A DNA stretch of 64,000 nt from Methanolobus tindarius DSM 2278 (GCF_000504205.1 NZ_AZAJ01000001.1:2454879-2518878), one strand, 5' to 3'; counted from the stretch's first letter, positions 46,627 through 58,570 are shown. Translations and numbers: made by a program. The notes: generated from the sequence alone by a model not told the origin.

Positions 46627-47502
46627 ATGAGGAAATCCGGAATGATAATGGTACTGCTTCTAATAAGTTGCATGTTATTAGCGGAAGGATGTGTTGATCT
46701 TGAAAAGTACAGATATACGAATGTATATTCCTCATCATCTATTAATGCCAACTTTGAAGGAAATAACCTGAATCTTAGAAATGTGGGCACGCTGGCATCA
46801 CAACACTATTCTGTTGAAGATGTTTTGCCTACTGAGGGAATACCTCTTGAAAATGATAATATATTGCCTTCACTATTTGATAATAACTCTACTGTTTATC
46901 TCTTAAAAGTGTTGGTGCCTCATGATAATAAAATATTTGATGATGAATACCCGGAATATCTAACCTTCTTCATTCATCAGAATAATGCTGAAATGGCGTG
47001 GTCTGCAATTCCTCAGAGTAACAGTAATTATCCACAGAATTTTGTTGCTGACATTGTAAAACTATCATTCAACATATCTGATAAGAAGAGTGATCAATAT
47101 GCTGAAATATTTGGCGAAAACATCACAACAATATCCATTCCACATCAACCTGAAGTCAGAGTCATCGTTGATTACCTGAACGAACATGGAGATTCAGATA
47201 TACAGTCTTTAGGAAATGGAAATTATCTAATCGAATTTTTAAATGATTCTTTACCTTATGAATATAAGGCTGCAGGAAGCATTTTTGTACATACTCGATA
47301 CTTAAAAATAATTCATTCCACAGAAAATGCCAGATATGAAATTAGAATTGACGGGTCGGGAAACCTTACAGCAGCTATCCATACATCGATCAATGGCGTT
47401 TCACTTGAAGATGGGAAGGTGGTGCTGAAAAGTATGTTTGAAGATATTGGACTAAATACAGAACTTGTTGATGAAATGGAATTTGGATTGGCAGTCGCAT
47501 GA
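46627..47502 (+). CDS. Secreted lipoprotein of unknown function
   Basis: The 291-residue protein starts with a signal peptide (MRKSGMIMVLLLISCML) and a lipobox LAEGC at about residue 23, so it is probably anchored outside the membrane by a lipid. The mature part is acidic, asparagine-rich and without recognisable motifs. SD GGAGTGAT precedes ATG 46627. Neighbours are the CYTH-HD gene (divergent) and a GNAT gene (convergent), neither of which suggests a job. Confidence 0.7.
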   Translation: MRKSGMIMVLLLISCMLLAEGCVDLEKYRYTNVYSSSSINANFEGNNLNLRNVGTLASQHYSVEDVLPTEGIPLENDNILPSLFDNNSTVYLLKVLVPHDNKIFDDEYPEYLTFFIHQNNAEMAWSAIPQSNSNYPQNFVADIVKLSFNISDKKSDQYAEIFGENITTISIPHQPEVRVIVDYLNEHGDSDIQSLGNGNYLIEFLNDSLPYEYKAAGSIFVHTRYLKIIHSTENARYEIRIDGSGNLTAAIHTSINGVSLEDGKVVLKSMFEDIGLNTELVDEMEFGLAVA

Positions 47503-47517
47503 AACTGCTGTTTTTAA

Positions 47518-47868
47518 TCAGGAGTTCACTGCAGAAACAACGGGGGATGTTGTTCCTTTTTTCATGAAAACAAAGGAACCATCTCCTTTGCTTGTAAATC
47601 CCATTTTTTCCCAGAAACCAATTGCTGTAGGTCTGACCCGGTCCGCAACAATGGTACCGAACTGGGATTTGAAATAATCAATTGTCCTTTTCCCGTAATG
47701 CTTTCCTTCAAATTCCGGGAAAATATTGATGGAGTAGATTATAAGGACGTTACCGTCTGCCTTGCCCCTGGCTTTTCCGACTCTTATCCCTTTTCTGTCT
47801 ATATTCATCCACCTGTATTCAGAGCCCGGTGCAGGCGGCAGTAGTGTGAATTTCAGTTCCTGGGGCAT
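47518..47868 (-). CDS. GNAT-family N-acetyltransferase
   Basis: The 116-residue protein starts at ATG 47868, behind GGAGAG nine bases upstream. It shows the late part of a GNAT fold: LIIYSINIFPEFEGKHYGKRTIDYFK (acetyl-CoA loop with G-x-x-Y-G-K) and RPTAIGFWEKMGFTSKGDG. It is shorter than usual (about 140-160), with the first strands reduced. Substrate unknown. Downstream of the cheR-like gene on the opposite side of the lipoprotein gene. Confidence 0.75.
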   Translation of the reverse strand: MPQELKFTLLPPAPGSEYRWMNIDRKGIRVGKARGKADGNVLIIYSINIFPEFEGKHYGKRTIDYFKSQFGTIVADRVRPTAIGFWEKMGFTSKGDGSFVFMKKGTTSPVVSAVNS

Positions 47869-47902
47869 GTTCACAATCTCTCCACTTTGTGTCCATATAT
47901 GC

Positions 47903-48505
47903 TTAGTTGTTTATTTTACGATACAACTGTGCGTTTGCTACAACCGGTTCAAACTGGTCCTGAAGCTCAGCCGGAAGCTTCTGTGTCTGTTCGGTTGCGA
48001 AATAGCCGCCGTCAAGGGAATCGTGGAACATTTGCATTACTTCTACTCTTTCAGCTTCTGTGAAGTGAAGAAGGACATTTTTGCAGAGAATAAGGTTTAG
48101 TCCCGATCTGATTGGTTTCATGTCAAGGAGATTCTGTCTTGTAAAATCAACACTTTTTCTTATCTCATCGGATATCTGGAAATGGTCTGGTTCATCTGCT
48201 GGTGAGAAATACTTTTCAAATATAGGTTGTGGTATTCTTTGAACCATTTCTCTTGGGTATATTCCATCTTTGATAATGTCACCAAAAAGATTACTGTTGT
48301 CAATGTCAGTTGCGTGTATTTTCACATTCCTGAAGATCATTCCCATATTCTCTCTTAACACAATGGCAAGTGAATACGGTTCCGGGCCCATTGCACACCC
48401 TGCATCCCATATGTGGATGTATCTGCGGCTTCTGAGTTCAGGAATTACGTAGTCTCTGATCATTTCCAGTGTTTGCATGTCTCTAAAGAAATAAGTGAAT
48501 GCCAT
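47903..48505 (-). CDS. CheR-type methyltransferase lacking the N-terminal domain
   Basis: The 200-residue protein begins at TYFFRD, which in full CheR follows an N-terminal helical domain of about 75 residues. SAM-binding motif I is WDAGCAMGPEPYSLAI; HATDID and LILCKNVLLHF follow. SD AGGAGAG precedes ATG 48505, so the short form looks genuine rather than a misplaced start. CheR methylates glutamates of chemoreceptors. The missing domain normally helps receptor binding. It is the third gene downstream of a poly-HAMP MCP and CheW, on the same strand. Confidence 0.82.
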   Translation of the reverse strand: MAFTYFFRDMQTLEMIRDYVIPELRSRRYIHIWDAGCAMGPEPYSLAIVLRENMGMIFRNVKIHATDIDNSNLFGDIIKDGIYPREMVQRIPQPIFEKYFSPADEPDHFQISDEIRKSVDFTRQNLLDMKPIRSGLNLILCKNVLLHFTEAERVEVMQMFHDSLDGGYFATEQTQKLPAELQDQFEPVVANAQLYRKINN

Positions 48506-48714
48506 AATTTTTCTCTCCTATATTGAAAATAACCTATGGATCTAAATATATATATTATGTACAAAAATGCCATAAGTATGGTCATGGAGCTTGATGGCGT
48601 AATTAGATTGCATGTTGTACAATATAAGAAATTAAGCAATATGGAATCAAAAATTAATAAAAAGTAAAACAAGTACTATGGATTAACAAAATAAAAAGAT
48701 AAAATCCTGCCTTA

Positions 48715-49206
48715 TCAGGCAAGACTTGCAATTTCTGCTGCTTCCTTTTTGTCCATTACCTTTGCAAGGTCAAGAAGGATCAGAAGACGGCCATCTATTT
48801 TTCCAACACCTGTGATGTACTCACGGCTAATGTTTGATGTTACAAGTTCCGGTGCAGGATCTACACTTGACTTTGGAATTCTCAGGACTTCATTGACAGA
48901 ATCAACTATCATTCCAACAACATTTTCTCCAATCTCAACCACAATGATACGTGAATGTGCATCAACTTCCTTTGAAGCAAGGTTGAAACGTTTGTCAAGG
49001 TTGATGACAACGATTATCCTGCCACGAAGGTTGATAACTCCTTCCACAAATTCAGGAGATTGTGGGATCTGAGTGATCTCAGGCATCCTGATAATCTCCT
49101 GTACTTTCATAATCTCTACGCCAAACTCCTCGCCACCCAGCTGGAAGACTACCATCTGTAATAACTCATCAGTCGGGCCATTTCCGGATATTGAAACATC
49201 TTTCAT
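48715..49206 (-). CDS. cheW: Chemotaxis coupling protein CheW (copy 1)
   Basis: The 163-residue protein consists of one CheW domain: MVVFQLGGEEFGVEIMKVQE, the RMPEITQIPQSPEFVEGVIN segment and NLRGRIIVVINLDKRF, then GMIVDSVNEVLRIP. It links receptors to the CheA kinase. It starts 12 bases after the poly-HAMP MCP stop, so the two are co-expressed. It is a paralog of the CheW at 53070-53576. No CheA or CheY gene is in the window. Confidence 0.94.
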   Translation of the reverse strand: MKDVSISGNGPTDELLQMVVFQLGGEEFGVEIMKVQEIIRMPEITQIPQSPEFVEGVINLRGRIIVVINLDKRFNLASKEVDAHSRIIVVEIGENVVGMIVDSVNEVLRIPKSSVDPAPELVTSNISREYITGVGKIDGRLLILLDLAKVMDKKEAAEIASLA

Positions 49207-49218
49207 ATTCTCATCTCA

Positions 49219-52200
49219 TTATACAAGGATGTGCTCCTCTTTCTCAGTTTCTTCCCTTTTCCCGGGGCCAGCAGTATTCCCGCCATTCATGGAAACGGTT
49301 TCTAATATAAATTTGTCAACTACAACTTTCATATCAGCTGCAAGTCTTGAAAGATCTCCTGCTGAACTTGAAAGCTCCTGCATTGTTGCACTCTGTTGTT
49401 CTACAGCTGCTGATGCTTCTTCAGTTCCTGCTGCGGATTCTTCTGATATTGCGCTTACTTCTTCTATTGAGGAAGTAACCTCTTCAATGGAAGCAGACTG
49501 CTCCTGGGCAGCAGCAGCAATATCCTGTACCATGTTAGCTATAAGTGTACCTGCATCTACTACCTGTTCAACAACCTGCACTGCTTCGTTCAGGGCAAGT
49601 GCACCGGTATCAACTTCAGCTGAACCCTGCTGCATTGAAGTAACTGCATTGTGAGTTCCTTCCTGGATCTCGCCTATGAGTGTTGATATCTGTTTTGCTG
49701 CATTACCTGAATCTTCTGCAAGCTTTCTGACTTCATCTGCCACCACTGCAAATCCACGACCATGTTCGCCTGCACGTGCTGCTTCAATCGCTGCGTTCAG
49801 TGCTAGAAGGTTAGTCTGGTCTGCAATATTAGTAATGAGGTTAACAATTTCTCCAATCTGCTTGGATTTACCATCAAGCTCCATAATTACTCCTGAGGAA
49901 TCAGCAGTTGCAGTCTTAATTGAATCCATCTTAATTATCAGATCCTTTGCAATCGTACCAAGGTTGCTTATCAGTTCATTGGAGTCTTTTGCATTCTCTG
50001 CCGCTTTCTGGGAGTTAGTTGCAACTTCCTGAACTGTCATGGTCATGTCAACCATTGCACGGGATACTTCCTCTGTTTTAGAAGCCTGGCTCTGTGCACC
50101 TCTTGATATCTCTGAAACAGTATCAGCTACCTGATATGATGATGCTGACATCTCTTCAACTGAAGCAGACATTTCTTCAGCGGTTGATGCAACGTTTCTC
50201 GAACTGTCATGTACCATGGATACAACTTCGTTCAGTGATCTTCTGGTGTTTTCCACATTATCTGTAAGTAGCTTGAATTCACCTACGCCATGAACAGAAA
50301 CTGGCTGGCTCAGATCGTTGTTTGCAATTGCTTCAAGTACGTGGGATGAATCAGCAATAATTGCCTGCAGGTTATTACCAAAAGCATCAACAGTGTCAGC
50401 AAATACCTTAAAATCGCCTTCTGTTTCAAAGCTGAACCTTGTGTTAAGTTTACCTGATGAGAATTCATTAACCATGCGCATTGCTTCATTCATTGGTGTC
50501 ACAAGGGCATCAATAGCTTCGGAAACTGCTTCTATTGCATCCTTATATGCACCATCGAATTGTGATGAATCCGCCTTGTAATCGAGGTTACCGCTCTTTG
50601 CAGCGTGACCCAGTTTGACAAATTCATTACCAAGGTTCTCAATGTTGGTCATCATAGAAATGTAACATGGGATAAGTTCATCATTCTCGGAGCGCTTACC
50701 AACTTTCTTCAGCCCTTCAAGATTGCTCAGATCACCTACTGCAATCTTCTTGTTCACATCCATAATGGTGAGCATTCTCTGACGTATTCCATTGGTTGCT
50801 TCAGCAACTTCAGCGTAGATTCCCTGATAGTCACCTTCAACGCTTCTGGTGTGATCGTTTTCCTGCATCAGGTGCAGGACTTCATTTGCTTCTACAAGTC
50901 CTCCGAGTCCGTCAATACAATCATTGATATTGCCTTTTATTCTGTTGAAATCCCCGAGGTATTCATCAGTTATTCTTTCAGGAATTTCTCCTCTTGAGAT
51001 CTGCTCAATATAACCAGCAGTTACATTAAGCGGACAAATAATGGCATCAAGGCAATTGTTAACTCCTTCAACAACCTTACTGAAGTCTCCTGTATGTCTG
51101 GAGGCATCTGCTCTTACGTCCAGACGACCTTCAACACCTGCATTTGCCAGTAACAGAGCATCATCAACAAGCATGTTTACAGCATCAATACACTGATTGA
51201 GGTTGTCTTTAATGTGGTTAAAGTCACCGTTGTATTCATCTGTGATTTTCTCTGGAATATTACCTTTTGAAATACGGTCGACATAGTCTGCTGCAACGTT
51301 AAGCGGACCGACCACGGAGTCAAGTGTTTGGTTTATTCCGTCTAGAACAAGTTTAAATCCACCTTCATAGCCGGAAGAATCTGCTCTGTAATCAAGGTTT
51401 CCGGCTTTTGCTGCATCTGTAAGGTCAACAGTCTCATTGATCATACCGTTGACATTTTCCATCATTTTAATGAAAGAAGGAGTAATATTATCATTTTCTG
51501 AACGTTTACCAGTTCCGTTTCCTATCTCGCGGTATGCTCCAAGATCACTCATATCTCCGCGTGAAATATTCTGGGCGGTGTCTGTTATATGGAGAAGACG
51601 TCCGCGAACATCATTTACTGCATTACCGACTTCAGCATAAATTCCCTGATAGTTACCTTCAACATGGCTTGTATAATCATTAACTGCCATTTTCTGAAGC
51701 ACATTGTTTGCCTCAACCATGCCGCCAAGACCATCGATACATGCATTTATGTTATCTTTGATTATGTTGAAGTCTCCATGATACTCATCTGTGATTTTCT
51801 CAGGTATTTTTCCTTTTGAGATACAATCTACGTAATCAGCGGTCATGTTAAGTGGATTGATCAATGCATCAAATGCACTGTTTACAGTGCCAACCGCTTC
51901 CTGGAAAAGTCCGTCGAAGTTGGAAGCGTCCAGTCTGTATTCGAGGTTTCCGGCTTCAGCAGCTCCACCAAGTTCTATGAATTCATCTGCCATTCCCTTG
52001 ACAGTTTCCATGAGTCCGATAGTGTATGGCAACAATTTATCGTTGTCAGATCGCTTTCCAGCCTGCTTGTATCTTGGCAGATCACTGAAATCACCTCTGG
52101 CCATGAACTCAAATGTACGCTGAATATTCAGGAGTCTGTTTCGGACTTCATTAACTGCGTATGCATTATCTTTGAATATTCCTTCATATTGGCCTTCTAC

Positions 52201-52860
52201 ACCGTTTTCAAAGTCATTGACAGCCAGTTTGAGTAGAATATCCGTACTTTCGTTCAATGGTTTTGCCATGGAATCAAGAGTATTATTAAGGTTCTCTATA
52301 ATAGTGCGGAATTCTCCGCCGTGTCTGGTGGCATCTGCACGGATATCAACATTACCTACTGAACCGGCTTGTGCCAGCATTTCGGAATCTTCAATAAGGG
52401 CGTTGATAGCATCCACGCAAATATTGAGCCTGTTTTTGAAGTCGTTGTAACTGCCTTTGAATTCCTTTGTTATTTTAGGAGGAATATCTCCGTCAGAAAG
52501 ACGTGTCACGTATTTTGATGCTGCCATAAAAGGGGTTACAATGGCATCAAGCATCTGGTTAACACCTGCTGCAAGTTCCCTGAATTCGCCTTCAAAGTCA
52601 TCAGGTTTTGTTCTTACGTCCAGGCGGCCTTCAACCGTTGCAGTTACCATCTGATTTACCTGTTTTGACAGTTCATGCTGCTGTTCAACTTCATTTTTCC
52701 ATCCGGTAGCTTCATCTAAAAATGAGTTTAGAGCATCTGCCATTTCTTTTTCAACACCAGTTGATGCCAGATCCAGTCTTGCATCTAACTGTCCTTCATC
52801 AATAGATTTCAGGACTTCGATGATTTCGTTGTATGTTTTATTGTTGTTTTTCCCTAACAT
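49219..52860 (-). CDS. Soluble poly-HAMP methyl-accepting chemotaxis protein, copy 1
   Basis: In this 1213-residue protein, about the first 880 residues are successive HAMP-like modules. These alternate a type with [20 protein letters not shown] plus GDFN and a type with [21 protein letters not shown] count at least eight. The C-terminal signalling domain contains the hairpin tip [18 protein letters not shown] and [17 protein letters not shown]. No membrane helix or ligand-binding domain is visible, so it is cytoplasmic. DNA repeats within the gene reflect module duplication. cheW follows after 12 bases. It is paralogous to the receptor at 53594-57133. Confidence 0.92.
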   Translation of the reverse strand: MLGKNNNKTYNEIIEVLKSIDEGQLDARLDLASTGVEKEMADALNSFLDEATGWKNEVEQQHELSKQVNQMVTATVEGRLDVRTKPDDFEGEFRELAAGVNQMLDAIVTPFMAASKYVTRLSDGDIPPKITKEFKGSYNDFKNRLNICVDAINALIEDSEMLAQAGSVGNVDIRADATRHGGEFRTIIENLNNTLDSMAKPLNESTDILLKLAVNDFENGVEGQYEGIFKDNAYAVNEVRNRLLNIQRTFEFMARGDFSDLPRYKQAGKRSDNDKLLPYTIGLMETVKGMADEFIELGGAAEAGNLEYRLDASNFDGLFQEAVGTVNSAFDALINPLNMTADYVDCISKGKIPEKITDEYHGDFNIIKDNINACIDGLGGMVEANNVLQKMAVNDYTSHVEGNYQGIYAEVGNAVNDVRGRLLHITDTAQNISRGDMSDLGAYREIGNGTGKRSENDNITPSFIKMMENVNGMINETVDLTDAAKAGNLDYRADSSGYEGGFKLVLDGINQTLDSVVGPLNVAADYVDRISKGNIPEKITDEYNGDFNHIKDNLNQCIDAVNMLVDDALLLANAGVEGRLDVRADASRHTGDFSKVVEGVNNCLDAIICPLNVTAGYIEQISRGEIPERITDEYLGDFNRIKGNINDCIDGLGGLVEANEVLHLMQENDHTRSVEGDYQGIYAEVAEATNGIRQRMLTIMDVNKKIAVGDLSNLEGLKKVGKRSENDELIPCYISMMTNIENLGNEFVKLGHAAKSGNLDYKADSSQFDGAYKDAIEAVSEAIDALVTPMNEAMRMVNEFSSGKLNTRFSFETEGDFKVFADTVDAFGNNLQAIIADSSHVLEAIANNDLSQPVSVHGVGEFKLLTDNVENTRRSLNEVVSMVHDSSRNVASTAEEMSASVEEMSASSYQVADTVSEISRGAQSQASKTEEVSRAMVDMTMTVQEVATNSQKAAENAKDSNELISNLGTIAKDLIIKMDSIKTATADSSGVIMELDGKSKQIGEIVNLITNIADQTNLLALNAAIEAARAGEHGRGFAVVADEVRKLAEDSGNAAKQISTLIGEIQEGTHNAVTSMQQGSAEVDTGALALNEAVQVVEQVVDAGTLIANMVQDIAAAAQEQSASIEEVTSSIEEVSAISEESAAGTEEASAAVEQQSATMQELSSSAGDLSRLAADMKVVVDKFILETVSMNGGNTAGPGKREETEKEEHILV

Positions 52861-53069
52861 GTTTTCACCCTAACAGTAATAAAAGTCATTAACAATTGTT
52901 CAACTTTTACTCTCCTGCTGCCATTTCGCACATCATACTCTTCAGTATAATTATAATTATGCAGATTTATAGATGTAAATAATTATATAAAAATATATCC
53001 TCAAATACTATATAAATGCATCTATATATGCCTCAATGTCTTTAGATGCTGATTTTGTATTATTGAGGA

Positions 53070-53576
53070 TTATTCAGAAACAATATCCTGATACCCGGAT
53101 TTGACAATATTCAATTGTTCATCTTTTCCTAATATATTTCTGGAATCTATTAATAAGAGAATGCGATTCTCAAGTTTGCCTACACCTTTTACACACTTTG
53201 AACTTTTACCGGAAATGAGCATTTCAGGTGCCGGGTCAATATCAGTAGAAGGAATCCTGAGTACTTCACTGACAGAATCAACCATAAGTCCTACAATTAT
53301 ATCTTCAAGTTCCGTGACAATTATACGTGAATTGTGATCCTGTTCTTTCATTTCTACATTAAACATATTTGCAATATTTACAGCTACAATTATATCGCCG
53401 CGTATGTTGACAATCCCTTCAACATAATCCGGTGTCTGTGGAATTTGTACCAGTTCAGGAACGCGTATTATTTCCTTAACGCTGGAAATATCCATTCCGA
53501 ATTCTTCACCGGCAAGTTGAAAAACAACTACCTGGAGCATGTCTCCAGGAGTTGCATTTGAAATCGTATCTTCCAT
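53070..53576 (-). CDS. cheW: Chemotaxis coupling protein CheW (copy 2)
   Basis: The 168-residue protein starts at ATG 53576 behind SD AAGGAGGA (an upstream in-frame TTG overlaps the SD). It carries VVVFQLAGEEFGMDISSVKE, the IRVPELVQIPQTPDYVEGIV segment, VNIRGDIIVAVNI and GLMVDSVSEVLRIP. It lies 17 bases after the second poly-HAMP receptor, repeating the receptor-CheW order of copy 1. Confidence 0.94.
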   Translation of the reverse strand: MEDTISNATPGDMLQVVVFQLAGEEFGMDISSVKEIIRVPELVQIPQTPDYVEGIVNIRGDIIVAVNIANMFNVEMKEQDHNSRIIVTELEDIIVGLMVDSVSEVLRIPSTDIDPAPEMLISGKSSKCVKGVGKLENRILLLIDSRNILGKDEQLNIVKSGYQDIVSE

Positions 53577-53593
53577 TAACAATTTCCTCCTTA

Positions 53594-56500
53594 TCAGATA
53601 AGTGCGGTATTCTTAACTAAAGATTCATCTTTTTCAGTTTTCCCGGAACCTATGCTATTCATTCCGGATTCTGTGCAAACGATTCTGAACCTGTTGACAA
53701 CTCTATTCATATCTTTAGCAATCTCTGATAACCCATCAGCAGAATTTGCAAGTTCGTGCATTGAAGATGTTTGTTCCTGAACTGCTGCTGCAGTTTGTTC
53801 AGTTCCTGCTGCTGTTTGTTCGGAAATAGCCGCCACTTCTTCAATAGATGATGCAACCTGTTCAATGGCTGCAGATTGTTCTTCAGCAGCTGCTGCAATG
53901 TCAACAACCATTCTGGTGATATCATCCACAGCAATTATTACCTGTTCAATTTCCCTGACGCCTTCGCCTAATGACTCTGCACCCCGTGTAACTTCGGTGG
54001 TACCCATTTCCATTGAGGTGACTGCTTCTGAAGTTCCGTCCTGTATTTCATGAATCAGATCTGCAATCTGTTTTGCAGCGTTTCCTGAATCCTCTGCAAG
54101 TTTTCTGACCTCATCTGCCACAACAGCAAATCCACGTCCGTGATCCCCTGCACGTGCTGCTTCGATTGCGGCATTCAGTGCAAGCAGGTTAGTCTGATCA
54201 GCAATATTTGTGATAAGGTTAACAATCTCGTCAATACGCCTTGATTTTTCTTCAAGATTATTGATAACAGATGCAGATCCGGATACAGCATCTTTAATGT
54301 CATCCATCATTTTGAGAAGTTCATTACTGGTTCTGCCAAGCTCAGTCATTTTCTGATTTGATTCGCGTGCATGGCTTGCAACATTTTGTGAATTGCATGC
54401 AACATCCTGTATACTCTTTGTCATATGCTGCATGGTGCGTGAAACTTCTTCTGTTTTAGTAGACTGGTCCTGTGATCCGCGTGATATTTCTTCCACCGTT
54501 CCTGAAACTTCATTTGCAGAAGAGTTTAGTTGTGTGGTTGCTGCTGACATGTTTTCCGCAGTATTAACCACCATCTCTGCAACGTTCATTACATGTGAGA
54601 CAACATCGTTGAGTGACATACGTGCACTTTCAATTCCATCTGTAAGTTTTCTGAAATCCCCTACAGATTCCACGGCAACTCCTCTTGTAAGGTTGTCTTT
54701 TGCCATCTCTGCCAGAACCTCGCTGGAATCATTAATGAGTTCCTGCAGATCCTTGCCAAAAGTGTTCAGGGTATTTGCCAGTTCAGCAAAGTCACCATTC
54801 ATTTTCATTGTAATTCTGGAGTCAAGATCGCCATTTGCATAGGAGTTGATCACCTCGCAACTTATGTTCAATGGTGTTACAATCGCATCAAGTGTGTTGT
54901 TAAATCCTGCAACTATTCTCGCGAAATCGCCACCATGCTGTGAATCATCAGCACGAATTGAAAGCTGCCCTTCCACACCTGCCTGCGCCAGTAATTGTGA
55001 ATCCTTTACAAGGAGATTTATAGCATCAATGCAGGTATTGATATTGTTTTTAATCTCGTTGAAGTCTCCGTAATAAGTATCTGTGATTCTTTGCGGAATA
55101 TCACCTTTTGAAATCCTGTCAATATATTCCGCAGCTACATTCAATGGTGAAACAACAGCATCGAAAGCTAAATTTACATCCTGTATGGCTTCATTGTACA
55201 CTCCTTCAAAACCAGATGGATCTGCTCTGAAATCCAGTTTACCTTCCTCTACAGCAGCACCGAGGGCAACAAACTGGTCAACAAGACCCTGTATGTTTTC
55301 CATCATATGGATGTATGCAGGCAGGAATTCATCGTTTTCAGATCTCTTTCCAAGGCCTCTGTAAACGTCAAGCATCTGAAGATCACCTGCAGCTATTTCC
55401 TTGGTTGTATCCAGAATACGAATTATGTGGTCTAAAGCCTCATTTGTTCCCTTTGCAAGTTCTCCGAATATTCCCTGATATTCATTTTCTACCTTTACAG
55501 TAAGATCATTGACTGCTGAGTTGTGAAGGACGGTATTACATTCGGTAAGAGCTCCAAGTCCGTCAATACACATATTAAGGTTGTTCTTTATTTCATTGAA
55601 GTCCCCTCTGTACTCATCTGTGATCTTTTCGGGAATTTCTCCTTTTGAAATGCGGTCAATGTATTCGGCTGCTACATTCAGAGGTCCTATGCATGCATCA
55701 AGACAATCGTTTACTCCTTCTACAACTTTGCGGAAGTCTCCGTGATGCTTACTGGCATCTGCACGTGTGTCCAGACGTCCGTCAACCCCTGCCTGTGCCA
55801 GCATTACTGACTCCTCAACTAAATAATTCACAGCATAAATACATCCGTTGATGTTGTTCTTTATCTCATTGAAGTCCCCGTAATACGTATCAGTGATAGG
55901 TGCAGGAATATCCCCTTTTGATATTCTGTCAATATATTCGGCTGCAACATTCAGGGGTGAGATGACGGCATCAAAAGCTGTGTTTACATCCTGTATTGCT
56001 TCTTCAAAAACACCTTCAAAACCAGATGGGTTAGCCCTGTGATCAAGTTTTCCATTTTCAACTTCTGACCCAAGGACTACGAATTCGTCTACCAGACCCT
56101 TTATGCTCTCCATCATCTTTATGTATGCAGGAATGAATTCGTCATTTTCGCATCTTTGTCCAATCTCCCTGTATATTTCCAGCATTTTTAAATTTCCGCT
56201 GGCAATTTCCTGGGTTGTGTTCAGAACGACTCTGTTGTGTTCTATTGCTTTATTTGTACCTTCAGCAATTTCCTTATATATTCCCTGATATTCACTCTCT
56301 ACTTTGGTTGTGAGATCGTTGACTGCCATTTTTTGGAGTACCTCATTACATTCCGTAAGTGCTCCCAAACCATCAATACACATGTTGAGATTGTTCCTTA
56401 TTTCGTTGAAGTCTCCATTATATGAGTCTGTGATCTTCTGTGGGATGTCACCTTTTGAAATCCTGTCAATATACTCAGCTGCAACATTCAGCGGACCAAT

Positions 56501-57133
56501 GAATGCATCAAGACAGCCGTTTACTCCTTCCACAACCTTGCAGAAATCCCCATTGTGTCTGCTGGCATCGGCACGCATGTCAAGTTGTCCTTCAACTCCT
56601 GCCTGTGCCAGCATTATAGAATCTTCTACCAGGGCGTTGATAGAATCAATGCACATGTTGAGATTGTTCTTTATCTCGTTGAAGTCTCCTTTGTATTCGT
56701 CAGTAATCTTTTCAGGAATGTCTCCTTTTGATATTCTGTCAATATATTCTGCAGATACATTTAGTGGTCCCATCACAGCATCAAGTAGCTGGTTTACACC
56801 TTCCAGTATACTCTTGCAATTACCGGCTAACCCGGAAGTATCACCACGGGCATCCAGTTTCCCCTCCACCACTGCATTAATCAGATCTGCAACCTGATTT
56901 GCAAGCATTTCGTTATGGAAATCTTCCGCTTCTTTTAGTTCAATAATACTTTTGTTTTGCATCACTTCATTTTTAAGAGAAAAATAGTCATCCAAAAGAA
57001 AATTTAATGATTGGGCAATTTGAGCATCCTGATTTGAATCTTTGGGAGAAATCCTGGCTTCTGTATCTCCTGAGCCAACTGCTTCAAGTACATTAATAAG
57101 TTCTGTTTTTAATTTATCGTTCATTCCTAACAT
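53594..57133 (-). CDS. Soluble poly-HAMP methyl-accepting chemotaxis protein, copy 2
   Basis: The protein is 1179 residues from ATG 57133, chosen because it aligns with the MLGKN start of copy 1 (MLGMN here); ATG 57172 would add 13 residues. It has repeated HAMP modules typified by [35 protein letters not shown] and [20 protein letters not shown]. The signalling domain has [18 protein letters not shown] and [20 protein letters not shown]. No membrane helix was seen. The modules are more uniform than in copy 1, suggesting more recent internal duplication or conversion. Confidence 0.92.
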   Translation of the reverse strand: MLGMNDKLKTELINVLEAVGSGDTEARISPKDSNQDAQIAQSLNFLLDDYFSLKNEVMQNKSIIELKEAEDFHNEMLANQVADLINAVVEGKLDARGDTSGLAGNCKSILEGVNQLLDAVMGPLNVSAEYIDRISKGDIPEKITDEYKGDFNEIKNNLNMCIDSINALVEDSIMLAQAGVEGQLDMRADASRHNGDFCKVVEGVNGCLDAFIGPLNVAAEYIDRISKGDIPQKITDSYNGDFNEIRNNLNMCIDGLGALTECNEVLQKMAVNDLTTKVESEYQGIYKEIAEGTNKAIEHNRVVLNTTQEIASGNLKMLEIYREIGQRCENDEFIPAYIKMMESIKGLVDEFVVLGSEVENGKLDHRANPSGFEGVFEEAIQDVNTAFDAVISPLNVAAEYIDRISKGDIPAPITDTYYGDFNEIKNNINGCIYAVNYLVEESVMLAQAGVDGRLDTRADASKHHGDFRKVVEGVNDCLDACIGPLNVAAEYIDRISKGEIPEKITDEYRGDFNEIKNNLNMCIDGLGALTECNTVLHNSAVNDLTVKVENEYQGIFGELAKGTNEALDHIIRILDTTKEIAAGDLQMLDVYRGLGKRSENDEFLPAYIHMMENIQGLVDQFVALGAAVEEGKLDFRADPSGFEGVYNEAIQDVNLAFDAVVSPLNVAAEYIDRISKGDIPQRITDTYYGDFNEIKNNINTCIDAINLLVKDSQLLAQAGVEGQLSIRADDSQHGGDFARIVAGFNNTLDAIVTPLNISCEVINSYANGDLDSRITMKMNGDFAELANTLNTFGKDLQELINDSSEVLAEMAKDNLTRGVAVESVGDFRKLTDGIESARMSLNDVVSHVMNVAEMVVNTAENMSAATTQLNSSANEVSGTVEEISRGSQDQSTKTEEVSRTMQHMTKSIQDVACNSQNVASHARESNQKMTELGRTSNELLKMMDDIKDAVSGSASVINNLEEKSRRIDEIVNLITNIADQTNLLALNAAIEAARAGDHGRGFAVVADEVRKLAEDSGNAAKQIADLIHEIQDGTSEAVTSMEMGTTEVTRGAESLGEGVREIEQVIIAVDDITRMVVDIAAAAEEQSAAIEQVASSIEEVAAISEQTAAGTEQTAAAVQEQTSSMHELANSADGLSEIAKDMNRVVNRFRIVCTESGMNSIGSGKTEKDESLVKNTALI

Positions 57134-57450
57134 AGTTAACCCGTCCGCTAACGATTGGCAACTTTTGCACATCTCTCTGTGATATTTTTGCGTAGAGTCT
57201 CACATTTGATGAGCATCTTTGCAATGCAAAAGAATATTATATTGACTAGATATATAAATTTATTCTATATACTAATATATATTGAACAAGAAGTAAGGTG
57301 AGCTAGTTTTTTTGTTAGTTCTTTTATGGAAGATGCTATCGTATTTTGATATTAAGTGCAAACAAGCCCCTGTGTTATTGTGTATTACTTCCGATTAACA
57401 GCCGTATCAATCGCAAAATTTATATGAGGATACAGTACACCATTATATTT
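57134..57450. other. Divergent promoter region between MCP copy 2 and the HTH-PAS gene
   Basis: AT-rich, with no credible gene. TATA-like ATATATAAATTTATT lies around 57250-57264. AAATTTATATG (57416-57426) lies about 27-35 bases before ATG 57451 and could drive a leaderless transcript of the HTH-PAS gene. Confidence 0.45.
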
Positions 57451-58494
57451 ATGGAGTTATACAAAGAGGAGTCTGCTAAGATTAAATCTCTTCTTAAAGA
57501 AAATCCTCGTGGTATGAGTGTTACGGATATTTCTAAAAAGGTAGCTGTTAATCGAAATACTGTTGCAAAATATCTTGAACTCCTGAGAATCAGTGGCCAT
57601 ATTGAAATGGAAAATGTGGGTACTGCAAAAGTCTATTTTTTATCCCAGAGGATACCGGTTTCCACATTACTTAACTTTTCATCTGATTTTATTGTAGTTA
57701 TTGATGATAACAACAGAATAGTTCAGGCAAATGACAGGTTTACGGAACTGGCAAAGGTTTCTAAAAGTGAAATTCAGGGAAAAAAACTCTGTGATGTGTT
57801 TCCTCCAATGATATCCAATAAAACTCTGCTTGATAGTATAAAACATGCCAGGAAAGGGGATGATCAGGTGGAAACACTAGATTTGTTTGTTGACAATAAG
57901 TTGTGTTTTTTCAAGACCAAGATAATCCCTTCTACATTTGATGACGGAGAAATCGGTGTCACTCTGATCATGGAAAATATTACAGAAGAAATTAATTCCC
58001 GGAATCTTCTCAAGAGTCAGCAGGAAGAACTGGAATTACTGGTTTCCCAGAGGACATCTGAAATTGAAAAAGCTAATGAGATGTTAAAAAGAGAAATTGC
58101 TGAGAGAATAAAGATCGAAGCTGAATTAAGAGAAAGTGAGAACAAATATCGCCTTCTTGCCGAAAATACTATGGATTGCATCTGGACAATCGACAAAGAT
58201 CTGGTTTTTACTTATGTGAATCCTGCCGTATCTGATATAACAGGTTATACGCCTCAAGAGTGGATTGGTACTAAACTGAGTGATCATTTTCCCGAAGAAG
58301 AAATGAAAAAGCTTAATGATATCATCTGGTACTTCCAGATAAATGGTCCAGATTATTCAAGAACCCGCATAGAGTCTAAAATGTATAATAAGAACAAGGA
58401 TCTGGTGCCTATTGATATCTATGGAAAAATGCTTCTTGATGAGCATGGGAAGTATCAGGGTTTTCAGGGAACTACCAGGAAAATAGAATTTTGA
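57451..58494 (+). CDS. HTH regulator with two PAS domains
   Basis: The protein is 347 residues from ATG 57451. It has an N-terminal helix-turn-helix (LLKENPRGMSVTDISKKV, VNRNTVAKYLELLRISGH), PAS 1 (LNFSSDFIVVIDDNNRIVQA, about 75-180), a coiled-coil linker (LLVSQRTSEIEKANEMLKRE) and PAS 2 (LLAENTMDCIWTIDKDLVF, about 225-340). No kinase domain follows, so this is a one-component sensor-regulator. No SD is visible before 57451, but a TATA box sits at leaderless spacing; an in-frame ATG at 57424 is the alternative. Located divergent from the chemoreceptors; target unknown. Confidence 0.82.
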   Translation: MELYKEESAKIKSLLKENPRGMSVTDISKKVAVNRNTVAKYLELLRISGHIEMENVGTAKVYFLSQRIPVSTLLNFSSDFIVVIDDNNRIVQANDRFTELAKVSKSEIQGKKLCDVFPPMISNKTLLDSIKHARKGDDQVETLDLFVDNKLCFFKTKIIPSTFDDGEIGVTLIMENITEEINSRNLLKSQQEELELLVSQRTSEIEKANEMLKREIAERIKIEAELRESENKYRLLAENTMDCIWTIDKDLVFTYVNPAVSDITGYTPQEWIGTKLSDHFPEEEMKKLNDIIWYFQINGPDYSRTRIESKMYNKNKDLVPIDIYGKMLLDEHGKYQGFQGTTRKIEF

Positions 58495-58570
58495 TTAATA
58501 TTTCATGGCAATGTAACTATATTTTGTTCTGTTTTTTCATTTATAAATCATGATTATGTGGCATTTGTAG

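Noticed and set aside
49073-52654. Many plus-strand open frames and direct repeats in the chemoreceptor region
   Set aside because: The frames are serine-rich shadows of the MCP genes, and the repeats reflect duplicated HAMP modules rather than mobile elements.
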